Made by a program: the position numbers and the translations under genes. Below, piece after piece: positions 1 to 6,844 of a stretch of DNA of 15,577 bases. The notes below the pieces were generated by a model that saw nothing but the letters and a program-made list of their open reading frames with translations, had not been told where the DNA came from and ran no database searches. The DNA lies in contig JALUNR010000022.1 in NCBI GenBank assembly GCA_027055005.1, positions 1 to 15,577 of the forward strand. The letters are read 5' to 3'. Source of the stretch: Campylobacterales bacterium. GTDB taxonomy: Bacteria; Campylobacterota; Campylobacteria; Campylobacterales; QNZT01. Every line of letters starts with the position of its first letter. Within the stretch, counting starts at the first letter, position 1.

Positions 1-69
1 CTCTGGAACATTACAATAATCACATCGAGCATTGCAGTAAAGATTATGTTTTATGGTTAAAACCATCAT
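1..69 (-). CDS. Radical SAM protein, N-terminal fragment (cut by window edge)
   Basis: The minus strand from 69 reads MMVLTIKHNLYCNARCDYCN and three more residues before the window ends. It contains C12-x3-C16-x2-C19, the motif that binds the [4Fe-4S] cluster of radical S-adenosylmethionine enzymes. The motif sits within the first 20 residues, as in many small radical SAM and SPASM-type proteins. The first ATG (69-67) is preceded by AAGG at 80-77, seven bases upstream, which favours it over the second ATG at 66-64. The Shine-Dalgarno lies inside an inverted repeat (see 70-107). Only 23 residues are visible, so the substrate and subfamily cannot be told. The call rests on the motif, its position near the start and a plausible ribosome binding site. 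Confidence 0.72.
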   Translation of the reverse strand, partial: MMVLTIKHNLYCNARCDYCNVPE

Positions 70-107
70 CCGATATCCTTAAAATCATATAATTTAAGCT
101 ATATCGG
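70..107 (-). promoter_or_regulatory. Imperfect inverted repeat covering the ribosome binding site of the radical SAM gene
   Basis: CCGATAT (70-76) pairs with ATATCGG (101-107), and TTAAA (79-83) pairs with TTTAA (93-97). The internal loop is CC against GCT and the terminal loop is 9 bases. On the minus-strand transcript the 3' arm contains the AAGG Shine-Dalgarno and ends directly before the ATG at 69. A hairpin here would hide the ribosome binding site. It could equally be a DNA operator. The pairing is seen; the function is inferred. Confidence 0.4.
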
Positions 108-126
108 TCATTTTTAGGAATAATTA

Positions 127-169
127 ATAGTACATATACTCATACTCACAAAATTACTAAATGTACTAT
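127..169. repeat. 9-bp perfect inverted repeat between the recombinase remnant and the radical SAM gene
   Basis: ATAGTACAT (127-135) and ATGTACTAT (161-169) are perfect reverse complements, separated by 25 bases that include the tandem ATACTC/ATACTC. It lies 8 bases beyond the recombinase stop codon. It may be an operator for the minus-strand radical SAM gene, a weak terminator, or a leftover of a recombination site. No T-run follows on either strand that would make a convincing intrinsic terminator. The GTTRRRY and RYYYAAC boxes of an attC site are not evident. Confidence 0.35.
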
Positions 170-177
170 AAAATTTT

Positions 178-456
178 TTACAAATCCAAAGAACTAAAAA
201 TCTTAAACTTATTTATCTCAGAAACCACATGAGCATATATCGTAGTAGTTTCAACACTTTTATGTTCCAAAAGCTTTTGAATAGTTATGAATTCCATCCC
301 ACTTTGCAAAATATAAGTAGCATAGGAGTGTCTAAAAGTATGGGAAGTTACTCTTTTATTTATCTTTGATTTTATGGGTGATTGTTTTATATTTCTTCCT
401 AAAGTTGCAGGATATATGTGATGGTAACAAATAATATCACTTAGAGGATATTTAGC
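178..456 (-). pseudogene. Tyrosine recombinase remnant, C-terminal third, integron-integrase-like
   Basis: An open frame without a start codon runs from just after a stop at 459-457 to a TAA at 180-178, giving 92 residues. It reads like the C-terminus of an IntI-type integron integrase. It has a YHHIY segment (residues 11-15, like the HHLY of IntI), then VTSHTFRHSYAT with the box II histidine and arginine (H39, R42). LLEHKSVETT follows (H65), then IYAHV with nucleophile Y74, and an end FSSLDL resembling the RSPLD tail of IntI. The first two thirds, including the box I arginine, are absent. Upstream of 456 the sequence becomes the FadL promoter, so the gene was cut there by deletion or rearrangement. 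The truncated protein cannot be an active recombinase. A phage- or XerC-type origin is possible but fits the HHxY and C-terminal tail less well. Confidence 0.75.
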
Positions 457-493
457 TTAAATTATTATTTTAATTAATATTTAAGTATTATTC

Positions 494-528
494 TACTATA
501 ATTTTTTCTTATAAATCTTTTAAAGGAG
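494..528 (+). promoter_or_regulatory. Promoter -10 and ribosome binding site for the FadL-type gene
   Basis: A TATAAT hexamer lies at 497-502 (inside TACTATAAT) in very A/T-rich DNA. No clear -35 box is seen, which is common for sigma-70 promoters in Campylobacterota. AAAGGAG at 522-528 is a strong Shine-Dalgarno six bases before the ATG at 535. The promoter abuts the broken end of the recombinase remnant. Confidence 0.6.
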
Positions 529-534
529 AATTCG

Positions 535-1683
535 ATGAAAAAAATCGTTTTAATCAGTACAATAGCGGCTATGAGTCTATTTGCAACAAATGGGGATAGC
601 TTAATAGGGCTAGGAGCAAAGAGTAGAGCTATGGGTGGAGTTGGGATTGCAACTTATTTTGGAGCAGAAAATGCACTAACAAATCCTGCACTTCTTTCAA
701 ATTCAAAAGGATTTGAGTTTGACTTTGGAGCTACTTATTTTGCACCAGATGTTAAAGTAAATGGTACAACAAGTAAAGCAGATACAAATATGATTCCTGA
801 GATTTCTATTTCTCAAAAAGTTAATGATAAAATAAGCTATGGTATAGGTATGTTTGGTTCGGCTGGAATGGGTGTGGATTTTAGAGGAACTCCTGCACTT
901 TTTAGTGCGAGAACAAACTTACTACTTATGAAAATCGCACCATCTATTTCATATAAAGTAAATCCAAATTTTGCCATAGGTTTTGCTCCTGTTATACAAT
1001 ATGGAGCACTTGATATATCTTTTAATGCAGGTAGTCAATTTGGACCAGGTACAAGTGATGACTTTGGTTATGGATTTGAATTTGGGGCAACTTATGATGT
1101 ATCACCATCAGCAAGAGTTGGTTTTAACTATAAATCAGCAATAGATATGAAATATGATCATCAAATAAACTCTACTGATGGGGCTGCATCAAGATTTGGA
1201 ATACCTGGGATAAGTGATAACTTAGAACAACCAGAAGAGTATGGTATAGGATATAGTTATGACTATAACAACTACACTATGGCTGTTGATTATAAAACAA
1301 TAAAATGGTCAAAGGCAAAAGGATATAAAGACTTTGGATGGGAAGATCAAAATGTTATAGCTCTTGGTTTAAAATACGAAGCTTGTGGAAGTTGGTATGC
1401 AATAGGTTATAACCATGCTTCATCACCTATCAAAGATCAAACTGGATCAGCAATGATATTTAACAATCTAAACTATATTATGTTCCCAGCAACTGAAGAA
1501 ACTCATTATAGTGCTGGTTTTGGGAAACAAGTAACTAAAAATCTTTCAATAGGTATAAACTTAGTTTATGCTCCTAAAAGTACATTTGATGTAATTGGTG
1601 CATTACCACCAGCAGGAACTATGCCTATAAAAACAGAACATAGTGAAACAAGTTCTACTATATCATTTAAATATACATTTTAA
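535..1683 (+). CDS. Outer-membrane transport protein, OMPP1/FadL/TodX family
   Basis: This is a 382-residue outer-membrane beta-barrel of the FadL/TodX family, which moves hydrophobic substrates such as long-chain fatty acids or aromatics across the outer membrane. Residues 1-17 (MKKIVLISTIAAMSLFA) form a signal peptide. They are followed by the family's N-terminal signature TNGDSLIGLGAKSRAMGG and an AENALTNPALLS segment (about 45-56), which matches the NPA-type hatch region. The rest is alternating aromatic and polar residues typical of barrel strands, ending in the terminal aromatic FKYTF needed for barrel assembly. The length is close to that of short Campylobacterota homologues. It has its own promoter and ends at a hairpin, so it is probably monocistronic. 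The family is clear; the substrate cannot be read from sequence. Confidence 0.88.
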   Translation: MKKIVLISTIAAMSLFATNGDSLIGLGAKSRAMGGVGIATYFGAENALTNPALLSNSKGFEFDFGATYFAPDVKVNGTTSKADTNMIPEISISQKVNDKISYGIGMFGSAGMGVDFRGTPALFSARTNLLLMKIAPSISYKVNPNFAIGFAPVIQYGALDISFNAGSQFGPGTSDDFGYGFEFGATYDVSPSARVGFNYKSAIDMKYDHQINSTDGAASRFGIPGISDNLEQPEEYGIGYSYDYNNYTMAVDYKTIKWSKAKGYKDFGWEDQNVIALGLKYEACGSWYAIGYNHASSPIKDQTGSAMIFNNLNYIMFPATEETHYSAGFGKQVTKNLSIGINLVYAPKSTFDVIGALPPAGTMPIKTEHSETSSTISFKYTF

Positions 1684-1709
1684 AAGAGGAGGAGATTTAC
1701 TCTCCTCTT
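1684..1709. terminator. Bidirectional hairpin between convergent FadL-type gene and murC
   Basis: AAGAGGA (1684-1690) pairs with TCCTCTT (1703-1709), continued by GAG (1692-1694) with CTC (1700-1702), leaving one bulged G and the loop ATTTA. It starts directly after the stop at 1681-1683, and its other arm contains the murC stop codon (1699-1697). On the minus strand the arm is followed by TTTTAAAA. The U-tracts are short, so efficiency is uncertain. Confidence 0.6.
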
Positions 1710-3007
1710 AGCTGATAAGTTATATCCCCTGCCCCTAAGCCTAAAATAACACCATCTTTTAAACTTTTTATAACTTTATCATCTTTTATAAGTTCTATAC
1801 TATCCCCAACTCTTTTTATTTTATCTGCAAAGATAGGTTTATAGCTTTGGAAATGTTTTTGAAAATCTATATCTATCTCTTTTTCTCCTACATTGTAAAC
1901 TGGAAGAATAATAAGTTCGTTAACACCACTAAAACACTCTTTAAATCCGTCAAGATTATCTACTGTTCTACTATATTTATGAGGTTGCCAGATAGCAGTT
2001 ATGTTTTGTAGGTTTAAAAGTTTAGCATACTCTTTTACAGAGTCAATAGTAGCTTTTATCTCTGTTGGATGATGAGCGTAATCATCTATGATAACAACAT
2101 CGTTTTTGTTAACTAAAATATCAAATCTCTTTTTTATACCTTTATAATTTTTTAACCTATCTTTTATAGTTTCCAAACTCTCTACTTGTAGAGAAGCTAA
2201 AATAGCTAATGAAGCATTTATAGCAATATGTTTACCTAAACCAAAAACCTTAAAAGTTCCAAAATCTTTTAAAGAAAAGGATGTATAAGGTTCTTTTTCT
2301 ACTAAAATACTCTTTACATTTTTTATATCACTACTCGGATATAATCTTATAGCTTCTATATCACTTAAAGTTTTTAAAAACTCATCTTCTGCATTTAAAA
2401 CTTTTGTCTTTGCATGCTTTATAAATTGTTTATATGCATCATAAAATCTTTTTTCATCATAATCATAATATTCCATATGCTCTTGTTCAGCATTTGTTAC
2501 TATTGCTATATATGGGTCTATATTTAAAAAGCTACTATCACTTTCATCAGCTTCAAAAACGACTTCAGCACAGTCACGAGCCACCATATTTGAACCATAT
2601 TGTTTACTTTCAGCTCCTATTATCATGGAACAATCTACAATAGATGCAAGCATCGCACTAGTTGTACTTTTACCATGAGCCCCTGCAACTGCAAATACTT
2701 TTCTTCCCAATAAAACAAAGGGTAAAGCTTCTTTTCTAGTTAAGATTAGTTTATTTTGTTTCTTAGCTTCCATCATTTCTGGATTATCTTTTTTTACAGC
2801 AGCAGAGTAGATAATCATATCTTGATCAGTAATATTTTTAGCATCTTGAGGAATATTTACCTCTATACCTTCAGCTCTTAGAGTTTTTGTTATAGGAGAG
2901 TCTTTCATATCACTTCCCGTTATCTTAAATCCTCTAAACTTTAAAAACCTAGCCAATGCTGATAAGCCTATACCACCTATTCCTATGAAATGAATCTTAT
3001 TTGTCAT
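1697..3007 (-). CDS. murC: UDP-N-acetylmuramate--L-alanine ligase
   Basis: MurC adds L-alanine to UDP-N-acetylmuramic acid using ATP, the first amino-acid step of the cytoplasmic peptidoglycan precursor pathway. The 436 residues show the N-terminal Rossmann fold IHFIGIGGIGLSALA (5-19), the ATP-binding loop GAHGKSTT (109-116), the Mur-ligase motif EADESDSSF (152-160) with TNAEQEH behind it, and the C-terminal domain motif DDYAHHPTE (308-316). The length is normal for Campylobacterota. The ATG at 3007 follows GAGGA in the end of the upstream aminotransferase gene. The two genes overlap by 11 bases, so they are co-transcribed and probably translationally coupled. Confidence 0.96.
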   Translation of the reverse strand: MTNKIHFIGIGGIGLSALARFLKFRGFKITGSDMKDSPITKTLRAEGIEVNIPQDAKNITDQDMIIYSAAVKKDNPEMMEAKKQNKLILTRKEALPFVLLGRKVFAVAGAHGKSTTSAMLASIVDCSMIIGAESKQYGSNMVARDCAEVVFEADESDSSFLNIDPYIAIVTNAEQEHMEYYDYDEKRFYDAYKQFIKHAKTKVLNAEDEFLKTLSDIEAIRLYPSSDIKNVKSILVEKEPYTSFSLKDFGTFKVFGLGKHIAINASLAILASLQVESLETIKDRLKNYKGIKKRFDILVNKNDVVIIDDYAHHPTEIKATIDSVKEYAKLLNLQNITAIWQPHKYSRTVDNLDGFKECFSGVNELIILPVYNVGEKEIDIDFQKHFQSYKPIFADKIKRVGDSIELIKDDKVIKSLKDGVILGLGAGDITYQLRGE

Positions 3008-4142
3008 CTTTTTCCTCTTTAAGAAGTTCTTTGATTCGAATCAATGCTTCTTTTGTTTTTTCTTCACTTTCTACTAAAGCTATACGAATATGTTTTGTTT
3101 TAAACTCACCACGACTCAAAAAGCTACCTGGTATTACTTTTAAGTTTTTCTTTTCATAAAGTTTTTTTGTAAACTCTAAGTCATCTTCAACTTCTAACCA
3201 TATATAAAATGTACTTTCAGGTATAGTTACACCCAAAATATCTTTTGCTAAAACAAAGTTTTTTCTATAAACTTCTCTATTTCTTTCAACATGTTCTTCA
3301 TCACTCCAAGCGATAGAAGCTGCAAACTGGAGTGGAAGTGGTGATGCACATCCTACATAGGTTCGATACTTTAAGTACTTCTTTAATATCTTTTCATCAC
3401 CAGCCACAAATCCACTTCTAAGCCCTGGTGCAGAACTTCTTTTCGATATAGAGTTTAAAACTAAAATATTTTCAAAATTCTTATTTCCCTCCATCAAACT
3501 CGCTTCTAAAAGTGAAGGAGAAGGCTTTTCAAAAAATATCTCTGAATAACACTCATCATTTATCAAAACAAAATCACACTCTCTACTTGCCCTAACCCAA
3601 CTTCTAAGCTCATCTAAATTCAAAGATGATGCAGTAGGATTGTTTGGAAAGTTGATTATAACCAAATCGGATTTTTGTAAAATTTCTTTATAGTTATTTG
3701 GATCTGCTTTAAAAGAGTTTTCTTTAGTTAGATTTAAATGGAAAATTTTAGCTCTACTTGCTATTGCTGCTCCCTCATATATTTGATAAAAAGGATTTGT
3801 AAAAGCCATAATTGGTTCTTTTTTATCAAATAATAAAAATTGTGGAAGATTGAAAAGTACTTCTCTAGTTCCAAAAGTAGGAATAATTTGTGAAGATTGA
3901 AGCTCAATATTAAATCTTTTTTTTACAAAATTTATTTGAGAAGTTTTTAAAATATCCTCACCTGCACTTTTAGGATACTTTTTTAACAAAGAAGAGGTAT
4001 AACAAAGCTCTTCTTGTATAAATTTTGGAGTTTCAAGCTGTGGTTCACCTATTGTTAGAGTTAGGGGTTCTAACTTTTTATTTGGTGTAATATTTTCTAA
4101 AAGAGTATTTAATTTTTCAAATGGATAAGTTTCAAACTGCAT
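2997..4142 (-). CDS. dapC: PLP-dependent class I/II aminotransferase, probable N-succinyldiaminopimelate aminotransferase
   Basis: This is a 381-residue fold-type I aminotransferase. Visible motifs are NFPNNPT (164-170), NDECYSE (195-201) with the pyridine-binding Asp and Tyr, and SISKRSSAPGLRSGF (231-245) with the Schiff-base lysine K234. Proteins of this type in Campylobacterota are usually annotated as DapC, the aminotransferase of lysine and meso-diaminopimelate synthesis. The overlap with murC supports a cell-wall role, since diaminopimelate is a peptidoglycan residue. The fold and PLP chemistry are sure; the exact substrate is inferred from family and neighbour. The ATG at 4142 has CAGGAT at 4153-4148 five bases upstream. 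Confidence 0.82.
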   Translation of the reverse strand: MQFETYPFEKLNTLLENITPNKKLEPLTLTIGEPQLETPKFIQEELCYTSSLLKKYPKSAGEDILKTSQINFVKKRFNIELQSSQIIPTFGTREVLFNLPQFLLFDKKEPIMAFTNPFYQIYEGAAIASRAKIFHLNLTKENSFKADPNNYKEILQKSDLVIINFPNNPTASSLNLDELRSWVRASRECDFVLINDECYSEIFFEKPSPSLLEASLMEGNKNFENILVLNSISKRSSAPGLRSGFVAGDEKILKKYLKYRTYVGCASPLPLQFAASIAWSDEEHVERNREVYRKNFVLAKDILGVTIPESTFYIWLEVEDDLEFTKKLYEKKNLKVIPGSFLSRGEFKTKHIRIALVESEEKTKEALIRIKELLKEEKDDK

Positions 4143-4225
4143 ATAAAATCCTGTTTTTGGCTGATTGTAACAAAATATTATTATTTTTTAGATACAATTT
4201 AATTAAAATAAGCTAAGGAAAAGTC
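4143..4225. promoter_or_regulatory. Divergent promoter region for dapC-murC (minus) and the rpiB operon (plus)
   Basis: These 83 A/T-rich bases lie between two divergent genes. A plus-strand -10 candidate TACAAT is at 4193-4198, followed by AAGGA at 4215-4219 before the GTG of rpiB. A minus-strand -10 candidate TACAAT occupies 4169-4164, with CAGGAT at 4153-4148 before the aminotransferase ATG. Neither has an evident -35 box. Both operons are probably constitutive. Confidence 0.5.
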
Positions 4226-4657
4226 GTGAAATTTTATATAGCAACGGATCATGCTGGTGTTGTGATAAAAAATGATGTTATAAAAATGTTAGATAACAAA
4301 AAGTGTGAAGTAATTGACTTGGGTACTAACTCAACAGATAGGGTAAATTATACAGATTTTGCTCATAAGTTAAGTGAGAAGGTTTTAAGTGATAGTGGTA
4401 GCTTTGGAATCCTAATATGTGGTACTGGTATAGGAATGAGTTTAGCAGCAAATAAGCACAAAGGTATAAGAGCTGCACTTTGTCATGATGCTTATACCGC
4501 ACAAATGGCTAGAGCTCATAATAATGCAAATATACTTTGTTTTGGACAAAGAGTTGTTGGTCTTGGTGTTATTAATAGTATGATAGATGAATGGATAAAA
4601 ACAGACTTTGAAGGTGGAAGACATCAAGAAAGAGTAGAATTAATAGAAAAGCTTTAA
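4226..4657 (+). CDS. rpiB: Ribose-5-phosphate isomerase B
   Basis: RpiB interconverts ribose 5-phosphate and ribulose 5-phosphate in the non-oxidative pentose phosphate pathway. All hallmarks of the LacAB/RpiB family are present in 143 residues: DHAG (8-11), the catalytic cysteine in CGTGIGMS (C65), the anion-binding CHDAYTAQMARAHNNANI (86-103) and the C-terminal GGRHQERV. The length is typical. The start is GTG at 4226, with AAGGA at 4215-4219 upstream. It heads an operon with apt and trpB. Ribose 5-phosphate is the precursor of PRPP, which Apt consumes, so the neighbourhood is metabolically sensible. Transaldolase in the same pathway is encoded at 11884-12864. Confidence 0.95.
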   Translation: MKFYIATDHAGVVIKNDVIKMLDNKKCEVIDLGTNSTDRVNYTDFAHKLSEKVLSDSGSFGILICGTGIGMSLAANKHKGIRAALCHDAYTAQMARAHNNANILCFGQRVVGLGVINSMIDEWIKTDFEGGRHQERVELIEKL

Positions 4658-4660
4658 AGT

Positions 4661-4993
4661 ATGATAACATCATGGCTTATATATAGCGTTCTTATCTTTA
4701 TTATTATTTACCTGCTTATTATGATGAATTTCACTAAAACATTACATAAAAAAGAAAGGTTAGTAGTTGCCAAAAAAGATAGAAATATTGATGATTTGAA
4801 AGTTATGATAAAAAAATATAGAGTTCAACTCCAACGGGCTATAGGTGATATTGATATTTTAACAGGTGAACTAGCGAATGCAAGAAATGATCTTAAAAAT
4901 ATGAGAGCAAAAAATTCGCAACAGAGATTAGAAATCGATCAACTTATGACAAAGGTTAGAGATTTAGAAGAAAAAATAGAAGCTTTCATATAA
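4661..4993 (+). CDS. Small membrane-anchored coiled-coil protein, unknown function
   Basis: This 110-residue protein has one strongly hydrophobic segment near its N-terminus (about residues 5-22, SWLIYSVLIFIIIYLLIM). It is followed by a highly charged, helical, heptad-like stretch from about residue 28 to the end (for example ELANARNDLKNMRAKNSQQR and DQLMTKVRDLEEKIEAF). The likely topology is an inner-membrane anchor with a cytoplasmic coiled coil, comparable in layout to FtsB/FtsL- or LapB-like small proteins, but I do not recognise a family. The gene starts three bases after the rpiB stop and lies inside the rpiB-apt operon. The start ATG at 4661 has only a weak AAAG upstream, so translation probably relies on coupling to rpiB. 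Confidence 0.75.
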   Translation: MITSWLIYSVLIFIIIYLLIMMNFTKTLHKKERLVVAKKDRNIDDLKVMIKKYRVQLQRAIGDIDILTGELANARNDLKNMRAKNSQQRLEIDQLMTKVRDLEEKIEAFI

Positions 4994-5017
4994 AAAACTT
5001 AATTATAAGGAGAAGTT

Positions 5018-5104
5018 ATGGGTATAGAGACTATCGGTTATATAGCATTTGGTGTTTTAGTTTTATTATTTGGTGCAATGAAGTTTTTTTTGTTTAAGGA
5101 TTAA
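5018..5104 (+). CDS. 28-residue membrane microprotein, easily overlooked
   Basis: The ATG at 5018 is preceded by AAGGAG (5008-5013), four bases upstream, one of the best Shine-Dalgarno sites in the operon. The 28 codons encode MGIETIGYIAFGVLVLLFGA followed by MKFFLFKD. This is one hydrophobic helix (about residues 6-26) with a positively charged C-terminal side, then a TAA at 5102-5104. It fills the otherwise odd 114-base gap between the coiled-coil gene and apt and ends three bases before the apt GTG, so it may also couple apt translation. I do not recognise a family. The LLFG-x-x-K part resembles the helix end of TatA but the amphipathic helix is missing. The good ribosome binding site, exact fit between genes and single-helix composition support a real gene. 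Confidence 0.6.
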   Translation: MGIETIGYIAFGVLVLLFGAMKFFLFKD

Positions 5105-5107
5105 AAA

Positions 5108-5632
5108 GTGAAAGAGTATTTACTAAGTACGATAAGAGATGTCAAAGACTTTCCAAAAGAGGGAATAGTTTTTAAAGATATAACTACACTTTTAAATGAC
5201 CCAAAAGCATATAAAACTTTGATGGATCATTTGGAAGAAAGATATAAAAGTTATGATTTGGACTTTATAGCTGGGATTGATAGTAGAGGATTTATCTTTG
5301 GAAGTGTTTTAGCTGATAGGCTTGGGATTGGATTTGTACCTATCAGAAAAGCTGGGAAGCTACCCTACACTACCATAGGTGAAAAATATGCACTTGAGTA
5401 TGGAGTGGATGAAGTCGAGATTCATATAGATGCTTTTAGAGATAAAAAAGATGCTAAAGTTTTAGTTATAGATGATTTGATAGCTACTGGTGGAACTGCT
5501 AAAGCTGCTGTTAGCTTGGTAAACAAAGCTGGGGCTAAGTGTGTGGAAGCTTGTTTTATTTTGAATTTAACATTTTTAGATGGAGCTAGAAAAATAGAGG
5601 CTCCTGTATATAGTGTATTGGAGATTGATTAA
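5108..5632 (+). CDS. apt: Adenine phosphoribosyltransferase
   Basis: Apt salvages adenine by condensing it with PRPP to AMP and pyrophosphate in the cytoplasm. The 174-residue protein carries the type I PRTase PRPP-binding motif VLVIDDLIATGGTAKAA (118-134), the FIAGIDSRGFIFG segment (53-65) and the flexible-loop region RKAGKLPYTT (80-89) of bacterial Apt. The length is normal. The start is GTG at 5108, with AAGGA at 5096-5100 inside the end of the preceding microprotein gene. The stop TAA (5630-5632) directly abuts the trpB start codon. Apt and TrpF/TrpD-type reactions both involve phosphoribosyl chemistry, but here linkage to trpB is probably just operon packing. Confidence 0.95.
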   Translation: MKEYLLSTIRDVKDFPKEGIVFKDITTLLNDPKAYKTLMDHLEERYKSYDLDFIAGIDSRGFIFGSVLADRLGIGFVPIRKAGKLPYTTIGEKYALEYGVDEVEIHIDAFRDKKDAKVLVIDDLIATGGTAKAAVSLVNKAGAKCVEACFILNLTFLDGARKIEAPVYSVLEID

Positions 5633-6835
5633 GTGTATATTCCTAAACCTTCAAAATTTGACCCTGATAATAATGGACATTTTGGTATATTTGGTGGTAG
5701 ATATGTTCCTGAAACATTGATGCCTGTTTTGTTAGAACTTGATAAGAGTTATAAAAAGTTTAGATTTGATAAAGATTTTTGGGCTGAGGTTGATTACTAC
5801 TATAAAGAGTATGTTGGAAGACCAAATCCTTTATATTTTGCTAAAAATATTTCAAAAGAACTTGGAGCTAAAGTTTATCTAAAAAGAGAGGATTTAAACC
5901 ACACTGGAGCTCACAAGATAAATCACACAGTAGCTCAAGCAGTTTTGGCAAAAAGACTTGGAAAGAAAAAAGTCATAGCTGAAACTGGAGCTGGTCAGCA
6001 TGGAGTGGCAACTGCTACGGTTGCAGCTTTGTTTGGGTTGGAGTGTGAGATATTTATGGGTGAAAAGGATGTCAAAAGACAAGAGCTAAATGTCTTTCGA
6101 ATGAAGCTTTTAGGAGCTAAAGTTCACTCAGTCAAAAGTGGTAGTAAAACTTTGAAAGATGCTATGAATGATGCGATAAGACACTGGGTCACAAATGCTA
6201 GAGATACTTACTACATCATAGGAACAGTTGCTGGACCTCACCCTTACCCTATGATGATAAGAGATATACAATCCATCATAAGCTATGAAGCAAGGGCTCA
6301 GATTTTAGAAAAAGAAAATGAACTCCCTGATTTTGTAGTAGCTTGTATCGGTGGTGGAAGTAATGCTATGGGGATTTTTAGCCACTTTTTAGAAGATAAA
6401 AAAACTACTTGCATCGGTATAGAAGCTGGTGGACTAGGACTGGATAGTAAGCATGGAGCTAGTTTGGCAAAAGGAAAACCTGGAGTTTTGCATGGACAGA
6501 TGAGTTATCTTTTGCAAGATGAAGATGGACAAATACAAGAGGCTCACTCTATCAGTGCAGGACTTGATTATCCTGGAATTGGTCCTGAACATGCGTTTCT
6601 TAAAGAGCTTGGAGCTGCTAGGTATGAGTCTATAACTGATAAAGAAGCATTGGATGCATTTGTTTGGCTTAGTCAAAAAGAGGGGATAATCCCTGCTTTT
6701 GAAAGCTCTCATGCAATAGCTTATCTAAAGAAGTTTCCAAAAGAGGAGATAAAAGATAAGATAATCATAGTAAATCTTTCTGGACGAGGTGATAAAGATA
6801 TGATGCAAGCAAAAGATTTGCTTGATTTTAACTAA
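5633..6835 (+). CDS. trpB: Tryptophan synthase beta chain
   Basis: TrpB condenses indole with L-serine to tryptophan using pyridoxal phosphate. The 400 residues show the N-terminal GHFGIFGGRYVPETLMP (15-31), the PLP lysine K95 in NHTGAHKINH, the catalytic glutamate E117 in AETGAGQHGVATAT, the phosphate-binding GGGSNAMG (240-247) and the C-terminal SGRGDKD (383-389). This is the classical TrpB1 type that pairs with TrpA, not the longer TrpB2. No trpA follows; the next gene encodes a DedA protein. Its alpha partner and the rest of the pathway must be elsewhere. The GTG start at 5633 touches the apt stop, and its GGAG Shine-Dalgarno lies in the end of apt, so translation is likely coupled. Confidence 0.96.
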   Translation: MYIPKPSKFDPDNNGHFGIFGGRYVPETLMPVLLELDKSYKKFRFDKDFWAEVDYYYKEYVGRPNPLYFAKNISKELGAKVYLKREDLNHTGAHKINHTVAQAVLAKRLGKKKVIAETGAGQHGVATATVAALFGLECEIFMGEKDVKRQELNVFRMKLLGAKVHSVKSGSKTLKDAMNDAIRHWVTNARDTYYIIGTVAGPHPYPMMIRDIQSIISYEARAQILEKENELPDFVVACIGGGSNAMGIFSHFLEDKKTTCIGIEAGGLGLDSKHGASLAKGKPGVLHGQMSYLLQDEDGQIQEAHSISAGLDYPGIGPEHAFLKELGAARYESITDKEALDAFVWLSQKEGIIPAFESSHAIAYLKKFPKEEIKDKIIIVNLSGRGDKDMMQAKDLLDFN

Positions 6836-6844
6836 GGTTTATTT

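Noticed and set aside
70..177. Possible attC or attI site beside the integrase remnant
   Set aside because: There are inverted repeats, but I could not place the GTTRRRY and RYYYAAC boxes expected of integron sites, so I list them only as repeats.
2434..2643. 69-residue open frame on the plus strand inside murC
   Set aside because: It lies antisense to the well-supported murC gene, has a His/Leu-rich composition without a domain, and lacks a ribosome binding site.
5018..5104. The microprotein as a TatA homologue
   Set aside because: Only the LLFG-x-x-K helix end is similar. The polar N-terminal motif, amphipathic helix and tail of TatA are missing, and 28 residues are too few.
6434..6712. 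Open frame on the minus strand inside trpB, with a similar one at 5894-6082
   Set aside because: Both are antisense to conserved trpB codons and have no recognisable protein features.
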